Positions 50,664 to 59,121 of a stretch of DNA of 64,000 bases are shown here, piece after piece. The translations under genes and the position numbers were made by a program. The DNA comes from Hebobacterum sp964559435 (lineage in GTDB: Bacteria > Armatimonadota > Hebobacteria > Hebobacterales > Hebobacteraceae), in the NCBI GenBank assembly GCA_964559435.1, contig CAZLHI010000008.1, forward strand, positions 1 to 64,000. Reading direction: 5' to 3'. Below the pieces are notes generated by a model. It was not told where the DNA came from. It did not search any database and saw nothing but the letters and a program-made list of their open reading frames with translations. Numbering within the stretch: the stretch's first letter is position 1; each line of letters starts with the position of its first letter.

Positions 50664-52115
50664 GTGCCGGGGCTGCTCAAGGCAGGGCTCACGCTGGGTT
50701 TCCTCTGGCTGCTTGGCGCTGCTGTGCTCGAAGCGCTGGGACTGAGGCAGCGGCGGTGGCCGCTCTGGTATGCACAGCCCGGAATCGACTTCGCAATCGG
50801 AGCGGCCACGCTCGCAGCCATATGGGTCTGCGCTGCCCCCTTCGGGTGCCAAGTGCTGCCGTGGGCGCCGGCAATCGTCGCCGCGGCGGCCGCAGCGGCC
50901 GCCCTTTTGCAGAGGCGCAGACGGCGCAGCAGACACGCGCAGCACCAAGCCGGCTCGCCCCCCAGGGAGCAGCGGCGTTGGGTGACGGCCTTCTTCGTGT
51001 TCGTCCTCGCGGCGGCCGTCTTTGGAGTCGGAGCACAGGCCTATCGATCGCCCATGTTCGGCGACGGCCGGTATATCTGGGCGTTCAAGGCGAAGGTGAT
51101 GTTCAGCGACGGCCGCCTAGACCGCGGGACCTTCACCGATCTCGCGCGCTACCGGCATACCGCACTGGATCATCCTCTCGCCCTCCCAGCGACGGAGGCG
51201 CTACTGTACTATGTCCTCGGCTACATTGACGAGCGTGTCGCTAAGCTGATCGGCGTGATCTACCTGGCCGGCATCGGAGCTGTGCTGGCCAGCTACCTGC
51301 GTCGTCGGATGGCCTGGCCGTGGGCGCTCGCGGTGAGCATCGTGGTGTGCCCTGTGCCGATGCTGGCCTTCTACGCGGGCGCAGGTGGAGCGGATGTGCC
51401 TTTGGCATTCCACTTCCTCGCAGCCGGAGTGCTCCTCGCCGACTACGCAGAAGCGGGCCGCGCCGAGGATGGGATCATGTCCGCCCTGCTCTTCGGGACC
51501 GGCGGAACCGTGAAGTCGGAGGGTCTCACGATGGCTGTGGCGGGAGCCTTCGCACTTGCGATTCTGTGGCGGCTGCGCCGGGGAACGGCCGCTCAGGCCC
51601 TGGCCGGGGTCGGCGCGCTCGTTCTGTCTGTGCTGCCGTGGGTGGCTCTCCGCGCGGCCTGGGGGGTCCCCAGCGCGATGATCGAGGGCATGCACGTGCG
51701 GGGATTCTGGCAGCTATATGTGAGAATGGACGCAATCGGGCAAGCGGTGTGGGAGCGATTCACGACATGGGAGTCGTGGGAGGCCGCGTGGCTTGCGGTG
51801 CTGGCGGGTCTCCTCGTCTGGGCTCTTGCCCGCGGCCGGCCCCGACGGCTCGGCTACCTCTGGGCCCTGCTCGCGTGGCAGCTTGCAGTGGACGTGAGCG
51901 TCTATTTGATGAACCCGTATGAGATCCACTGGACGCTCGCAGCCTCGCTGGACCGCCTGCTCCTCCAGCTGATGCCTTTGGGGATGGTGGCCGCAGCTTC
52001 CGCGATCGCAGCCGCAGTGGCAACGCGGCCGCCCGGGGCACAGGGGCTGCGGGACGTCAGTTTCGATAAGAGCGAGGCCCGGGAGCCGTCGGTATGTCGT
52101 TCGAGCAGCACCTAG
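50664..52115 (+). CDS. GT-C-type membrane glycosyltransferase-like protein (ArnT/PMT-like), first copy
   Basis: A 483-residue, roughly 12-helix protein. After two N-terminal helices, MFGDGRYIWAFKAKVMFSDGRL resembles the first outside loop of GT39/GT83-type transferases, which carries the catalytic Asp or Asp-Glu and binds a lipid-linked sugar. The pattern HPLALPATEALLYYVLG follows, as in that family. There is no cytoplasmic GT-A domain. It probably adds a sugar to a lipid or protein outside the membrane. It ends overlapping the next gene by 22 bases. Confidence 0.65.
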   Translation: MPGLLKAGLTLGFLWLLGAAVLEALGLRQRRWPLWYAQPGIDFAIGAATLAAIWVCAAPFGCQVLPWAPAIVAAAAAAAALLQRRRRRSRHAQHQAGSPPREQRRWVTAFFVFVLAAAVFGVGAQAYRSPMFGDGRYIWAFKAKVMFSDGRLDRGTFTDLARYRHTALDHPLALPATEALLYYVLGYIDERVAKLIGVIYLAGIGAVLASYLRRRMAWPWALAVSIVVCPVPMLAFYAGAGGADVPLAFHFLAAGVLLADYAEAGRAEDGIMSALLFGTGGTVKSEGLTMAVAGAFALAILWRLRRGTAAQALAGVGALVLSVLPWVALRAAWGVPSAMIEGMHVRGFWQLYVRMDAIGQAVWERFTTWESWEAAWLAVLAGLLVWALARGRPRRLGYLWALLAWQLAVDVSVYLMNPYEIHWTLAASLDRLLLQLMPLGMVAAASAIAAAVATRPPGAQGLRDVSFDKSEAREPSVCRSSST

Positions 52116-54148
52116 CAGGGCTGGCCCTCTTCCTGCTCGTCGCGGCGGGGCCGGTCCCGCTCTGCCTCGCCAGCGTGCTGACGCGGGGCAACGCGGCGCT
52201 CCAGGCCGGACCCGCGAGGAATCTGCTCGCAGTCCTGGTGGGCTGGTGTGTGGTCCAAGCCCTCGTGGCCCTCGCTCTGGGCGCCGTCGGGCAGTTCCGC
52301 GTGAGCGGCGTCGCAGCGGCTGAGGCGCTCGTGCTGGCATCCGGGACAGCCCTCCTCGCGCGGGCACGGAGGACCTCGCCCGGGGTGAAGCCGCCCCGGC
52401 CCTTCAGGCTGGATCGCCCGGCAACGGTGAGCGAGGTGCTGGTGGTCGGCTCGATCTGCGCGCTCGGAGTGGCGCTGATCTGGCGCGTAGCTACACAGCC
52501 CATCACCGAGCACGACTCGCTCGCGTACCACTTGCCCGCGGTGGCGACTTGGTATCAGGCAGGATCGTTCGAGCGGCTCGATCAGTGGCCGCTGTTCCGG
52601 TACTACCCTTTCACCTGGGAGGCCGTGTGCGCGCTGTTCGTCATTCCCTTCGGGGAGGACTTCCTCGCTGCGCTCCCAAATCTCGCCTTGTGGGCGGTGT
52701 TCGGGCTGGCGATCTACGAGCTTGGCCGCGCGGCGGGAGCAGACCGCGCGGCCGGTGTGGGGACCGCGGCTATTGCCCTGAGCCTCCCGATTCTCGTGCG
52801 AAACGTCAACACGATGCACGTCGACCTCGCCGTCGGCGCGTTCTTCCTGGCGGCGGTGGCCTTCGGCGCACGGTACGCTCGCCAGGGCTCGCCGGCCGAC
52901 CTCGGCCTGTGGTTCGCCTCGACGGGCATGGTCGCTGGTGTGAAGACCTCCGGCTTGCTTTACGCAGCCCTGGCACTCGTCGCCATCGGGGTGCTGCTGG
53001 TTCTTCGCCGAGGGCGCCGGCAGAGCCGACCGGCCGGCCGGGGCGAAGTCGCCGCCGGGGTGCTCGGCGTGCTGGCCGGCCTTGCGATCGGCGGGTTCTG
53101 GTATGCCCGCAACTGGATCGAAGCTGGGAACCCGCTGGGGGCGGTGAGTGTGAAGGTCTGGGGTCTGACGCTTTTCCCAGGCAAGTATGAGATAGAGCAC
53201 TTCAGGAGTACAAGTCTGGCGCGGGTCTTCGACATCTGGAGCCCTGCGGACTACCACATCCTCAGCGACCAACTGCGAGAGCAGTTCGGCTGGGGACTGG
53301 CGGCTCTCGCGGTGCTCGGCGCACTCGCCCTACCCGCCCTCTTCGTCGGGCGGAAGCGGACCGGGAGGGCGCCCTTGATAGGGCTGCTTGCGCTCGTCGC
53401 CGCGACGGCCTATCTCTACGTCCTGACGCCCTACAGCGGGGACAACGGCCTGCACGGCGGAATGCTCCATCCCTCTATAGGGCCCTCCATGAGATACGCC
53501 TTTCCATTCTGCGGTGCGCTTGCGGCCGTCGCAGCAGCGGCCGCGACCGCTGTGAGAATCCCGGGCGGCGCGCTGGCGGCACTCGGCATAGCCGCCATCG
53601 CCGTACGGACGGCGTCGCTCGAGGCAGCCCTCTGGGGTCTGCTTTTCCTCGCGGCTTGGCTCGTTGTGTGGCGCATCTGGCTGAAGTTCGCTGCCCGGCC
53701 CAGGGGCCGCCGGGTCCGGATACTGACAGTCGCCGCAGCGGCTGGGTGCGCGCTGGGGCTGGCTGCGGTCACGTTCTCAGCGCGTGCCGAGCGACAGCGA
53801 CAGCGGTTGGTATCCTATGGGGAGATCGTGCAATTCATCGAGCGCGAGACGCGGCCCGATGAGACCATCGGCCACCTACTGTGTAATCAGAGCTACCTGC
53901 TGTACGGCTCAAACCTCAGCCGGCGAGTGGTCTTCATGCCGGTGGACTCACACGAGCGTCGGGAGTGGCTGCGGTGCATTGGCGCGCTGGGCATTGATGT
54001 GATTGCCGTGGGGCCCTGCGGAAGGATGCGGAGGAAGGGCTGGGCCACCCGAGATTGGTTGGAAGAGGGCGGCTTGCCGGTCAGACGGGTGTTCGGTCGG
54101 AACTTCTCGCAGGAGACCTTCTTGTACCGCCTAACACCCGAGGAGTGA
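52094..54148 (+). CDS. GT-C-type membrane glycosyltransferase-like protein, second copy
   Basis: A 684-residue protein with about 14 helices. TQPITEHDSLAYHLPAVATWYQAGSFER is the outside-loop signature of GT39/GT83-like transferases (the Asp after His is the likely catalytic or metal residue). It continues FRYYPFTWEAVCALFV and a C-terminal outside domain after about residue 560 (ETIGHLLCNQSYLLYGSNL, RRVVFMPVDS). It differs from the first copy in length and C-terminus, so the two are not recent duplicates. It likely works in the same glycosylation pathway as the two genes upstream. Confidence 0.68.
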   Translation: MSFEQHLAGLALFLLVAAGPVPLCLASVLTRGNAALQAGPARNLLAVLVGWCVVQALVALALGAVGQFRVSGVAAAEALVLASGTALLARARRTSPGVKPPRPFRLDRPATVSEVLVVGSICALGVALIWRVATQPITEHDSLAYHLPAVATWYQAGSFERLDQWPLFRYYPFTWEAVCALFVIPFGEDFLAALPNLALWAVFGLAIYELGRAAGADRAAGVGTAAIALSLPILVRNVNTMHVDLAVGAFFLAAVAFGARYARQGSPADLGLWFASTGMVAGVKTSGLLYAALALVAIGVLLVLRRGRRQSRPAGRGEVAAGVLGVLAGLAIGGFWYARNWIEAGNPLGAVSVKVWGLTLFPGKYEIEHFRSTSLARVFDIWSPADYHILSDQLREQFGWGLAALAVLGALALPALFVGRKRTGRAPLIGLLALVAATAYLYVLTPYSGDNGLHGGMLHPSIGPSMRYAFPFCGALAAVAAAAATAVRIPGGALAALGIAAIAVRTASLEAALWGLLFLAAWLVVWRIWLKFAARPRGRRVRILTVAAAAGCALGLAAVTFSARAERQRQRLVSYGEIVQFIERETRPDETIGHLLCNQSYLLYGSNLSRRVVFMPVDSHERREWLRCIGALGIDVIAVGPCGRMRRKGWATRDWLEEGGLPVRRVFGRNFSQETFLYRLTPEE

Positions 54149-54184
54149 GGGATTCCCCGGGTCGAGCCGACGAGCCGAGGGGCC

Positions 54185-54715
54185 TCATCCTGACAGCGAG
54201 CGGATCAACCCCAGGTCGAGGTCGCCCTTCTGACCCCACCCCTTCTGGCCCGGGTCGATCTTCGGCCGGAACTTCTCGTACAGCTCGTACGCGACCTTGG
54301 CCAGCTCCTTGGGCTTGTACGATTTGGCGAGATCGGTCATGGCGGCCCGCACTTCGTCCAGATCGTCGCCGAACTTGCTGCCGAGGTACTTCTCCACCTT
54401 TGCCGGGTCGATGGGGTCGTCGCGAACCACCGCCCGCACTCCCTCCTCGGTCCGTTTTGCGGGCACCGGCCGCCCGACAACCTCCACCCAGAACTCCTCC
54501 CCGAGCCCCGCCTTGCGCGGGGGCTTCCCCGGCTCGGCCGCCTTCGGCGGACCGAATATGCCCAGCCGGCGCCCTTTGGATTGCGCATTGAGCCCGGCCA
54601 CCCCGCGGCCAAGGCTCAATGACTCTTCCCATTCGTAGCCCATTCGCTGAGCCACCACGGCCCCCCACAGTGTGAGCACAGGCGCCCTATTGATCTTGAC
54701 GGACTTCGCAGCCAT
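54185..54715 (-). CDS. Conserved hypothetical cytoplasmic protein
   Basis: ATG 54715 (MAAKSVKINRAPVLTLWGAVV) is used. The longer frame to 54976 overlaps the rubrerythrin start and is not protein-like. The 176-residue protein has KINRAPVLTLWGAVVAQRMGY and SLGRGVAGLNAQSKGRRLGIF at the N-terminus. The middle has EEFWVEVVGRPVPA, and the helical C-terminus has YKPKELAKVAYELYEKFRP. It has no Cys and no membrane segment. I recognise it only as a conserved protein of unknown function. A binding or DNA-associated role would be a guess. It is divergent from rubrerythrin. Confidence 0.6.
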   Translation of the reverse strand: MAAKSVKINRAPVLTLWGAVVAQRMGYEWEESLSLGRGVAGLNAQSKGRRLGIFGPPKAAEPGKPPRKAGLGEEFWVEVVGRPVPAKRTEEGVRAVVRDDPIDPAKVEKYLGSKFGDDLDEVRAAMTDLAKSYKPKELAKVAYELYEKFRPKIDPGQKGWGQKGDLDLGLIRSLSG

Positions 54716-54959
54716 CGCTGGGATTCTTGTGTCGGGCGCACGTGAATTCCTGCCGCCGGCGCCCTGTTTTGCCTGGAGTGATACGACATCTCCCACGCAC
54801 ACCGCGAAGACGGGCCCAGGCCTAAAATCGCATTGATCCTTTGCGCGATTCATGTGACGCCGAATGTGCATGGGGTGTAGGTATAAGACACCGCTTTGCT
54901 GAAGAGGATGCGCAGAGCAGCTCACACTGGCGTGCAACCTTTCAGGAAAGGAGTACGCT

Positions 54960-55460
54960 ATGGCGACGACCGACAACCTGCGCGAGGCCTTCGGAGGCGA
55001 GAGCCAGGCGAATCGAACCTACCTGGCCTTCGCGAAGAAGGCCGACGAGGAGGGCTATCCCCAGATCGCGAAGCTGTTCAGGGCCGCCGCGGCGGCGGAG
55101 ACCGTCCACGCACACGCCCATCTTTCGGTCCTGGGCGGGGTGAAGAGCACGGCCGAGAACTTGCAGACCGCGGCCGGCGGCGAGGCACACGAGTTCAAGG
55201 ACATGTACCCCGGCTTCGTGTCGGAGGCCGAAGCCGAGGGCAACACTGCGGCCGCGATGTCGTTCAAGAACGCGATGGCGGTCGAGGAGATCCATCACGG
55301 GTTGTACAACGACGCTGCCGCGAGTCTCGAGGGCGGGAGCGACCTGCCCGAGTCGGCCATCTTCGTGTGCGGGGTCTGCGGGAACACGGTACTCGGAGAG
55401 CCGCCCGACAGATGTCCCATCTGCGGCGCGCCGAAGGCCAGATTCTCGGAGGTCAAGTAG
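54960..55460 (+). CDS. rbr: Rubrerythrin
   Basis: AGGAAAGGAG precedes ATG 54960. The 166-residue protein has the four-helix diiron domain with ESQANRTYLAFAKKA (first Glu), AAAAETVHAHAHL, EAEAEGNTAAA and AVEEIHHGLYNDA. It ends in a rubredoxin domain (CGVCGNTVLGEPPDRCPICGAPK, four Cys). It reduces hydrogen peroxide in anaerobes using electrons from rubredoxin or a reductase. It is head of a run with the cyclophilin-like and aldo/keto reductase genes. Oxidative-stress regulation is usual, but I see no clear operator. Confidence 0.92.
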   Translation: MATTDNLREAFGGESQANRTYLAFAKKADEEGYPQIAKLFRAAAAAETVHAHAHLSVLGGVKSTAENLQTAAGGEAHEFKDMYPGFVSEAEAEGNTAAAMSFKNAMAVEEIHHGLYNDAAASLEGGSDLPESAIFVCGVCGNTVLGEPPDRCPICGAPKARFSEVK

Positions 55461-55483
55461 CAGCAACCGAAAGGAGGGGTACG

Positions 55484-55855
55484 GTGCCAAAAGCAATCCG
55501 GATTACGGCCGGTGACGTTGAGGTGCGGGCCGAGTTGAACGACACGGAGACGGCGCGCATGATCGCCGACGCGCTGCCCATCGAAGGCACGGCCAACACC
55601 TGGGGCGACGAGATCTACTTCGACATACCGGTGTCGTGCGGGCCGGAGAATCCCCGGGATGTCGTGGAGATGGGTGACCTCGCCTACTGGCCCCCCGGCA
55701 GCGCCTTCTGCATCTTCTTCGGCCCGACGCCCGCCTCCAGCGGCGACGAGATCAGGCCCGCCAGCGCGGTGAACGTGATCGGCAAGGTCGAAGGCGATCC
55801 GACCGTTCTCAAGTCGGTGCCCTCGGGCGCGCCGGTCAAGATCGAGGCAGTCTGA
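55484..55855 (+). CDS. Cyclophilin-like (TM1367-type) small protein
   Basis: GTG 55484 has AAGGAGGGG upstream, so this gene starts inside a longer frame that covers the rubrerythrin region. The 123-residue protein (KAIRITAGDVEVRAELNDTETARMIADALPI, then NTWGDEIYFDIPV, MGDLAYWPPGSAFCIFFGP) has the fold pattern of the cyclophilin-like TM1367 family, small proteins whose activity is unproven. It lies 23 bases after rubrerythrin and 15 bases before the aldo/keto reductase. It might be a protein-fold or ligand-binding partner. Confidence 0.75.
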   Translation: MPKAIRITAGDVEVRAELNDTETARMIADALPIEGTANTWGDEIYFDIPVSCGPENPRDVVEMGDLAYWPPGSAFCIFFGPTPASSGDEIRPASAVNVIGKVEGDPTVLKSVPSGAPVKIEAV

Positions 55856-55870
55856 AAGGTGACTTCCGCC

Positions 55871-56818
55871 ATGGAGAGAGTGCAGCTTGGCAGCTCCGGC
55901 CTCGAGGTCTCGAAGCTCTGCCTGGGGGCGTGGAACATGGGCGGCCAGAAGGGATGGGGGCCTGAGAGCGAGGAGGCCGCCATCGGCCTCATCCACCACG
56001 TCCTCGACAGCGGCTGCAACTTCATCGACACGGCCCGGGGCTATGGCCGGGGCAAGTCCGAGGAGATCGTCGGCAAGGGCATCGAAGGGCGGCGCGACCA
56101 GGTCGTCATAGCCACCAAGATGCTGCAATGTGCGCCCGACCAAGTCACGGCGAACATCGAGGCAAGCCTGACGTGCCTCGACACCGACTACATCGATCTC
56201 TACATCTGCCACTGGCCCGTGCCGAGCCTGCCGCTGGACCCGTTCTTCGAGGAGATGGTGCGCCAGCGCGAGGCCGGCAAGATCCGCGCCATCGGCGTCT
56301 CGAACTTCAACCGGCAGCAGATGGAGACGGCCGTGAGGTATGGTGCCGTCAGCCTCCAGCCGCCGTTCTCGATCCTCTGGCGTGTGGCCGATGATGTGCT
56401 CGACTTCTGCCGCGGGAACGGCGTCGCCGTGACGCCCTATTCCCCGCTCGCCCAGGGACTGCTCACCGGACGCTACACGCGGGAGTCGGCGAGAAGCCCG
56501 GGCGGACCGCGGGACAGCAATGTGCTGTTCTCCGAAGACGTGCTCCCGGATTCGCTGAAGGTCGCGGCCGAAGTCGATCGAATCGCCGACAGGATGGGCT
56601 GCACCTCGGCCCAGGTCGCGCTCGCCTGGGTGCTGCGGACGCCCGGGATCACCTGCGCGCTGGTGGGGGCCAGCCGCCCCTCACAGTGGGACGAGAACGC
56701 CGGCGCGCTCGACCTCGCCCTGAGCGAAGACGACTATCGCAGCCTCGACCAGGCGGGCAAGGCCGTCTGGGACCGCTTCGATCCCGAGGACGCGCTCTGG
56801 GGCTGGAAGCCGACGTAG
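55871..56818 (+). CDS. Aldo/keto reductase
   Basis: ATG 55871 is used (AAAGGTGA at a good distance). GTG 55859 overlaps that site. The 315-residue barrel has FIDTARGYGRGKSEEIVG (Asp and Tyr of the tetrad), IATKM (Lys), DLYICHWP (His), GVSNFNRQQME, VTPYSPLAQGLLTGRY, and a C-terminal VALAWVLRTPGITCALVGASRPSQ for NADP. All four catalytic residues are present. The substrate is not readable. Sugar or small-aldehyde reductase is likely. Co-transcribed with rubrerythrin and the cyclophilin-like gene. Confidence 0.85.
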   Translation: MERVQLGSSGLEVSKLCLGAWNMGGQKGWGPESEEAAIGLIHHVLDSGCNFIDTARGYGRGKSEEIVGKGIEGRRDQVVIATKMLQCAPDQVTANIEASLTCLDTDYIDLYICHWPVPSLPLDPFFEEMVRQREAGKIRAIGVSNFNRQQMETAVRYGAVSLQPPFSILWRVADDVLDFCRGNGVAVTPYSPLAQGLLTGRYTRESARSPGGPRDSNVLFSEDVLPDSLKVAAEVDRIADRMGCTSAQVALAWVLRTPGITCALVGASRPSQWDENAGALDLALSEDDYRSLDQAGKAVWDRFDPEDALWGWKPT

Positions 56819-56858
56819 GTCTCTGGCGCGCACGCGTGCAGTCGAGCGTTCGTCTGAG

Positions 56859-57500
56859 CTAGAGACGCTTCAGGCGGTCGTCGCCCCAGCGTTCGGCGGC
56901 GGCGTTGATGTTTCGGCGCCACTCCTCGCGCATGTCCAGCGTGCCGGGAGTGCTCCCCTCGCCGTAGCTGAGGCGGTCGAGGAACTCGACGACATCGCCC
57001 ATCCGCCCCGCGATTAGGTTGACGGCAACAGGTCGGCTCGGGCCTTCGTCGGCCCAGTGGTGGGAGTGAATGAGCCGGTCGATGAGGACCATCTTCTCCC
57101 GCGGCGACCGCGCCGCGCGGAAACCCCGCATGTACTCCTGCATGGCGGCAATCACAGGCTCCGCGCCGCTGAGCTGCTTATGCCGGATCGTCTTCACGTA
57201 CGAGCCCCAGGTCGTCTCCCACCCGCATCCATCACACAGGAGCCGCGCCGCCTTGCGCCAGTTGTGAGGGATGATAGTCGTGCACCGCGGACAGGTCGCC
57301 CTTCCCCGGTGGGCCTCGACGGCCGTGATGAAGCTCTCGCAGCGCGCGTAGAGTGCGAGCCCGACCTCGTCGATCAGCTCCTCGTCATAGATGCCCTTCG
57401 CGTCGGTCTCGTAGAGCTGTTTGATCTTGCGCTTGGGCACCCGCGAGGCCCAGCGTATCTCGTCCGCTCCGTCCACGACTTCGCTGTGCTTCGTCGCCAC
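56859..57500 (-). CDS. Zinc-ribbon protein of unknown function
   Basis: A 213-residue protein. The GTG start at 57500 has only a weak ribosome site. Cys70 and Cys73 (CPRC) with Cys89 and Cys92 (CDGC) form a zinc ribbon, with an aromatic and charged surround (RKAARLLCDGCGWETTWG). The C-terminal part (LIDRLIHSHHWADEGPSRPVAVNLIAG) is helical with several His. The N-terminus is a basic helix (IRWASRVPKRKIKQLYETDA). It could bind nucleic acid or act as a chaperone. No family is recognised. It is divergent from the GH51 gene. Confidence 0.55.
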   Translation of the reverse strand: MATKHSEVVDGADEIRWASRVPKRKIKQLYETDAKGIYDEELIDEVGLALYARCESFITAVEAHRGRATCPRCTTIIPHNWRKAARLLCDGCGWETTWGSYVKTIRHKQLSGAEPVIAAMQEYMRGFRAARSPREKMVLIDRLIHSHHWADEGPSRPVAVNLIAGRMGDVVEFLDRLSYGEGSTPGTLDMREEWRRNINAAAERWGDDRLKRL

Positions 57501-57667
57501 AGAGATGCTCTCGACAGTGTGTCTCTTGTGCTACTCGGGCGGAAAGCCTTCCGGCATCCAGCCCGGCAGGAGGCTCGGCGGCAGGGATTTCGCGCGTGGG
57601 GCCGCAAGACTGCACCATCTTTCTGGCCCGGCGGCTCAGGCTGTCCGGCCGCGCGGAGGCAGGCACA

Positions 57668-59110
57668 GTGGTGGTGAAGATCGACCTCGACCGACGCCTC
57701 GGGACGATAGATCGGAAGGTCTACGGGATGTTCATCGAGCATCTCGGGCGCTGCATCTACGGCGGCATCTATGAGCCGGGCTCGAACCTGTCGGACGAGT
57801 TGGGCTTCCGCGAGGACGTGTTAGAAGCCGCCCGAGGGCTTCGGCTGCCCATCTTGCGCTGGCCCGGCGGCAACTTCGTGTCCGGGTACCACTGGCTCGA
57901 CGGCGTGGGTCCGAAGGAGAAGCGCCCCGTCCGCCCGGAGCTTGCCTGGAACACGATCGAGACGAACCAGTTCGGCACGAACGAGTTCATCCAGTACTGC
58001 CGCGCGCTCGACACCGAGCCCTACATCTGCGCCAACCTCGGCTCGGGGACGATGGACGAGGCCGCCGCGTGGGTCGAGTACTGCAACCGCGCCGACGGGA
58101 CGTCGTACGCGAAACTCCGCGCTGAGCATGGCTTCGAGTCACCCCATAATGTGACCTATTGGGGCCTCGGAAACGAGATGTACGGCGACTGGCAGATCGG
58201 GCAGAAGACGGCCGAGGACTATGCGAAGTTCGCTCGCCAGTGTGCGAAGCTGATGCGAGCCGTCGATCAGTCGGTGAAGCTGGTCCTGTGCGGCGGGCAA
58301 TCGCTCGACTGGGACCGGGAGGCGCTCGGCAAGTGCGCCGACGTCGTTGACTACATCTCCTATCACTTCTACTGGGGCCCCGTGCAGGGCCAGGACCCGC
58401 ATTACTCCACCTTGGCCCAGCCGTATCGCTCCGAGCAGTATCTGCTCTTCCTCCGGCAGTTGATCCAGCAGGTCTGCCGCGATCATCGGGTGGAGCATCC
58501 GATCCGGATCGCCGTGGACGAGTGGAACGTCTGGTACCGCGTGCACGACAACCAACTGGAGGAGCGCTACGATCTGACGGATGCGCTTGCGGTAGCGATC
58601 TACCTGAACATGATGAAGCGAAACTGCCAGGCGATTGGCCTGGCCAATCTCGCCCAGATGGTGAACGTCATCGCGCCGATCTTCACCAGCCCCGACGGCA
58701 TGTTCCTTCAGACGATATACCACCCACTCCGGCTGGCCGCCGAGAAGAGCGGCCGCACGGCACTCGACATTCACGTCGAGTGCGACACCTATGCGGCGGA
58801 TTACGTCGGCGTATCGGCGGTGCCCTACCTGGACGCGCTCGCGACTCTCGATGAGTCGGAGAAGAAGCTGTACCTCTCCCTCGTCAACCTGAGCAAGGAA
58901 GAGCCGGCGAATGTCGAGCTTCTGCTCCAGGAGGCCGAAGCGCGGGGTGGTCGGGCTCACGTCGTGACCGGCGACGCTCCCGACGCCTACAACGACTTCG
59001 GGCAGGAGCGCGTCACGTGCCGGACAGAGGACATCTCCGAGGGCGGAAGTAGGTTCACGTATCGATTACCCGCGCACGCCCACGCGGTATTGGAGCTGGA
59101 CCTCCGGTAG
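57668..59110 (+). CDS. abfA: GH51 alpha-L-arabinofuranosidase
   Basis: GTG 57668 (VVVKIDLDRRLGTIDRKVYG) has GGAGG seven bases upstream. The 480-residue protein has FIEHLGRCIYGGIYEPGS near residue 22, LRWPGGNFVSGYHW, and the acid/base Glu170 in YWGLGNEMYG. The nucleophile is Glu285 in AVDEWNVWY. This is the complete GH51 signature. It removes arabinose from arabinoxylan or arabinan oligosaccharides. There is no signal peptide, so the substrate must be imported first. It neighbours the sulfatase gene. Confidence 0.92.
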   Translation: MVVKIDLDRRLGTIDRKVYGMFIEHLGRCIYGGIYEPGSNLSDELGFREDVLEAARGLRLPILRWPGGNFVSGYHWLDGVGPKEKRPVRPELAWNTIETNQFGTNEFIQYCRALDTEPYICANLGSGTMDEAAAWVEYCNRADGTSYAKLRAEHGFESPHNVTYWGLGNEMYGDWQIGQKTAEDYAKFARQCAKLMRAVDQSVKLVLCGGQSLDWDREALGKCADVVDYISYHFYWGPVQGQDPHYSTLAQPYRSEQYLLFLRQLIQQVCRDHRVEHPIRIAVDEWNVWYRVHDNQLEERYDLTDALAVAIYLNMMKRNCQAIGLANLAQMVNVIAPIFTSPDGMFLQTIYHPLRLAAEKSGRTALDIHVECDTYAADYVGVSAVPYLDALATLDESEKKLYLSLVNLSKEEPANVELLLQEAEARGGRAHVVTGDAPDAYNDFGQERVTCRTEDISEGGSRFTYRLPAHAHAVLELDLR

Positions 59111-59121
59111 CACAGCGGCGC

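Noticed and set aside
55859..55870. GTG 55859 as aldo/keto reductase start
   Set aside because: It overlaps the AAGGTGA ribosome site. ATG 55871 has proper spacing and starts at the usual family position.
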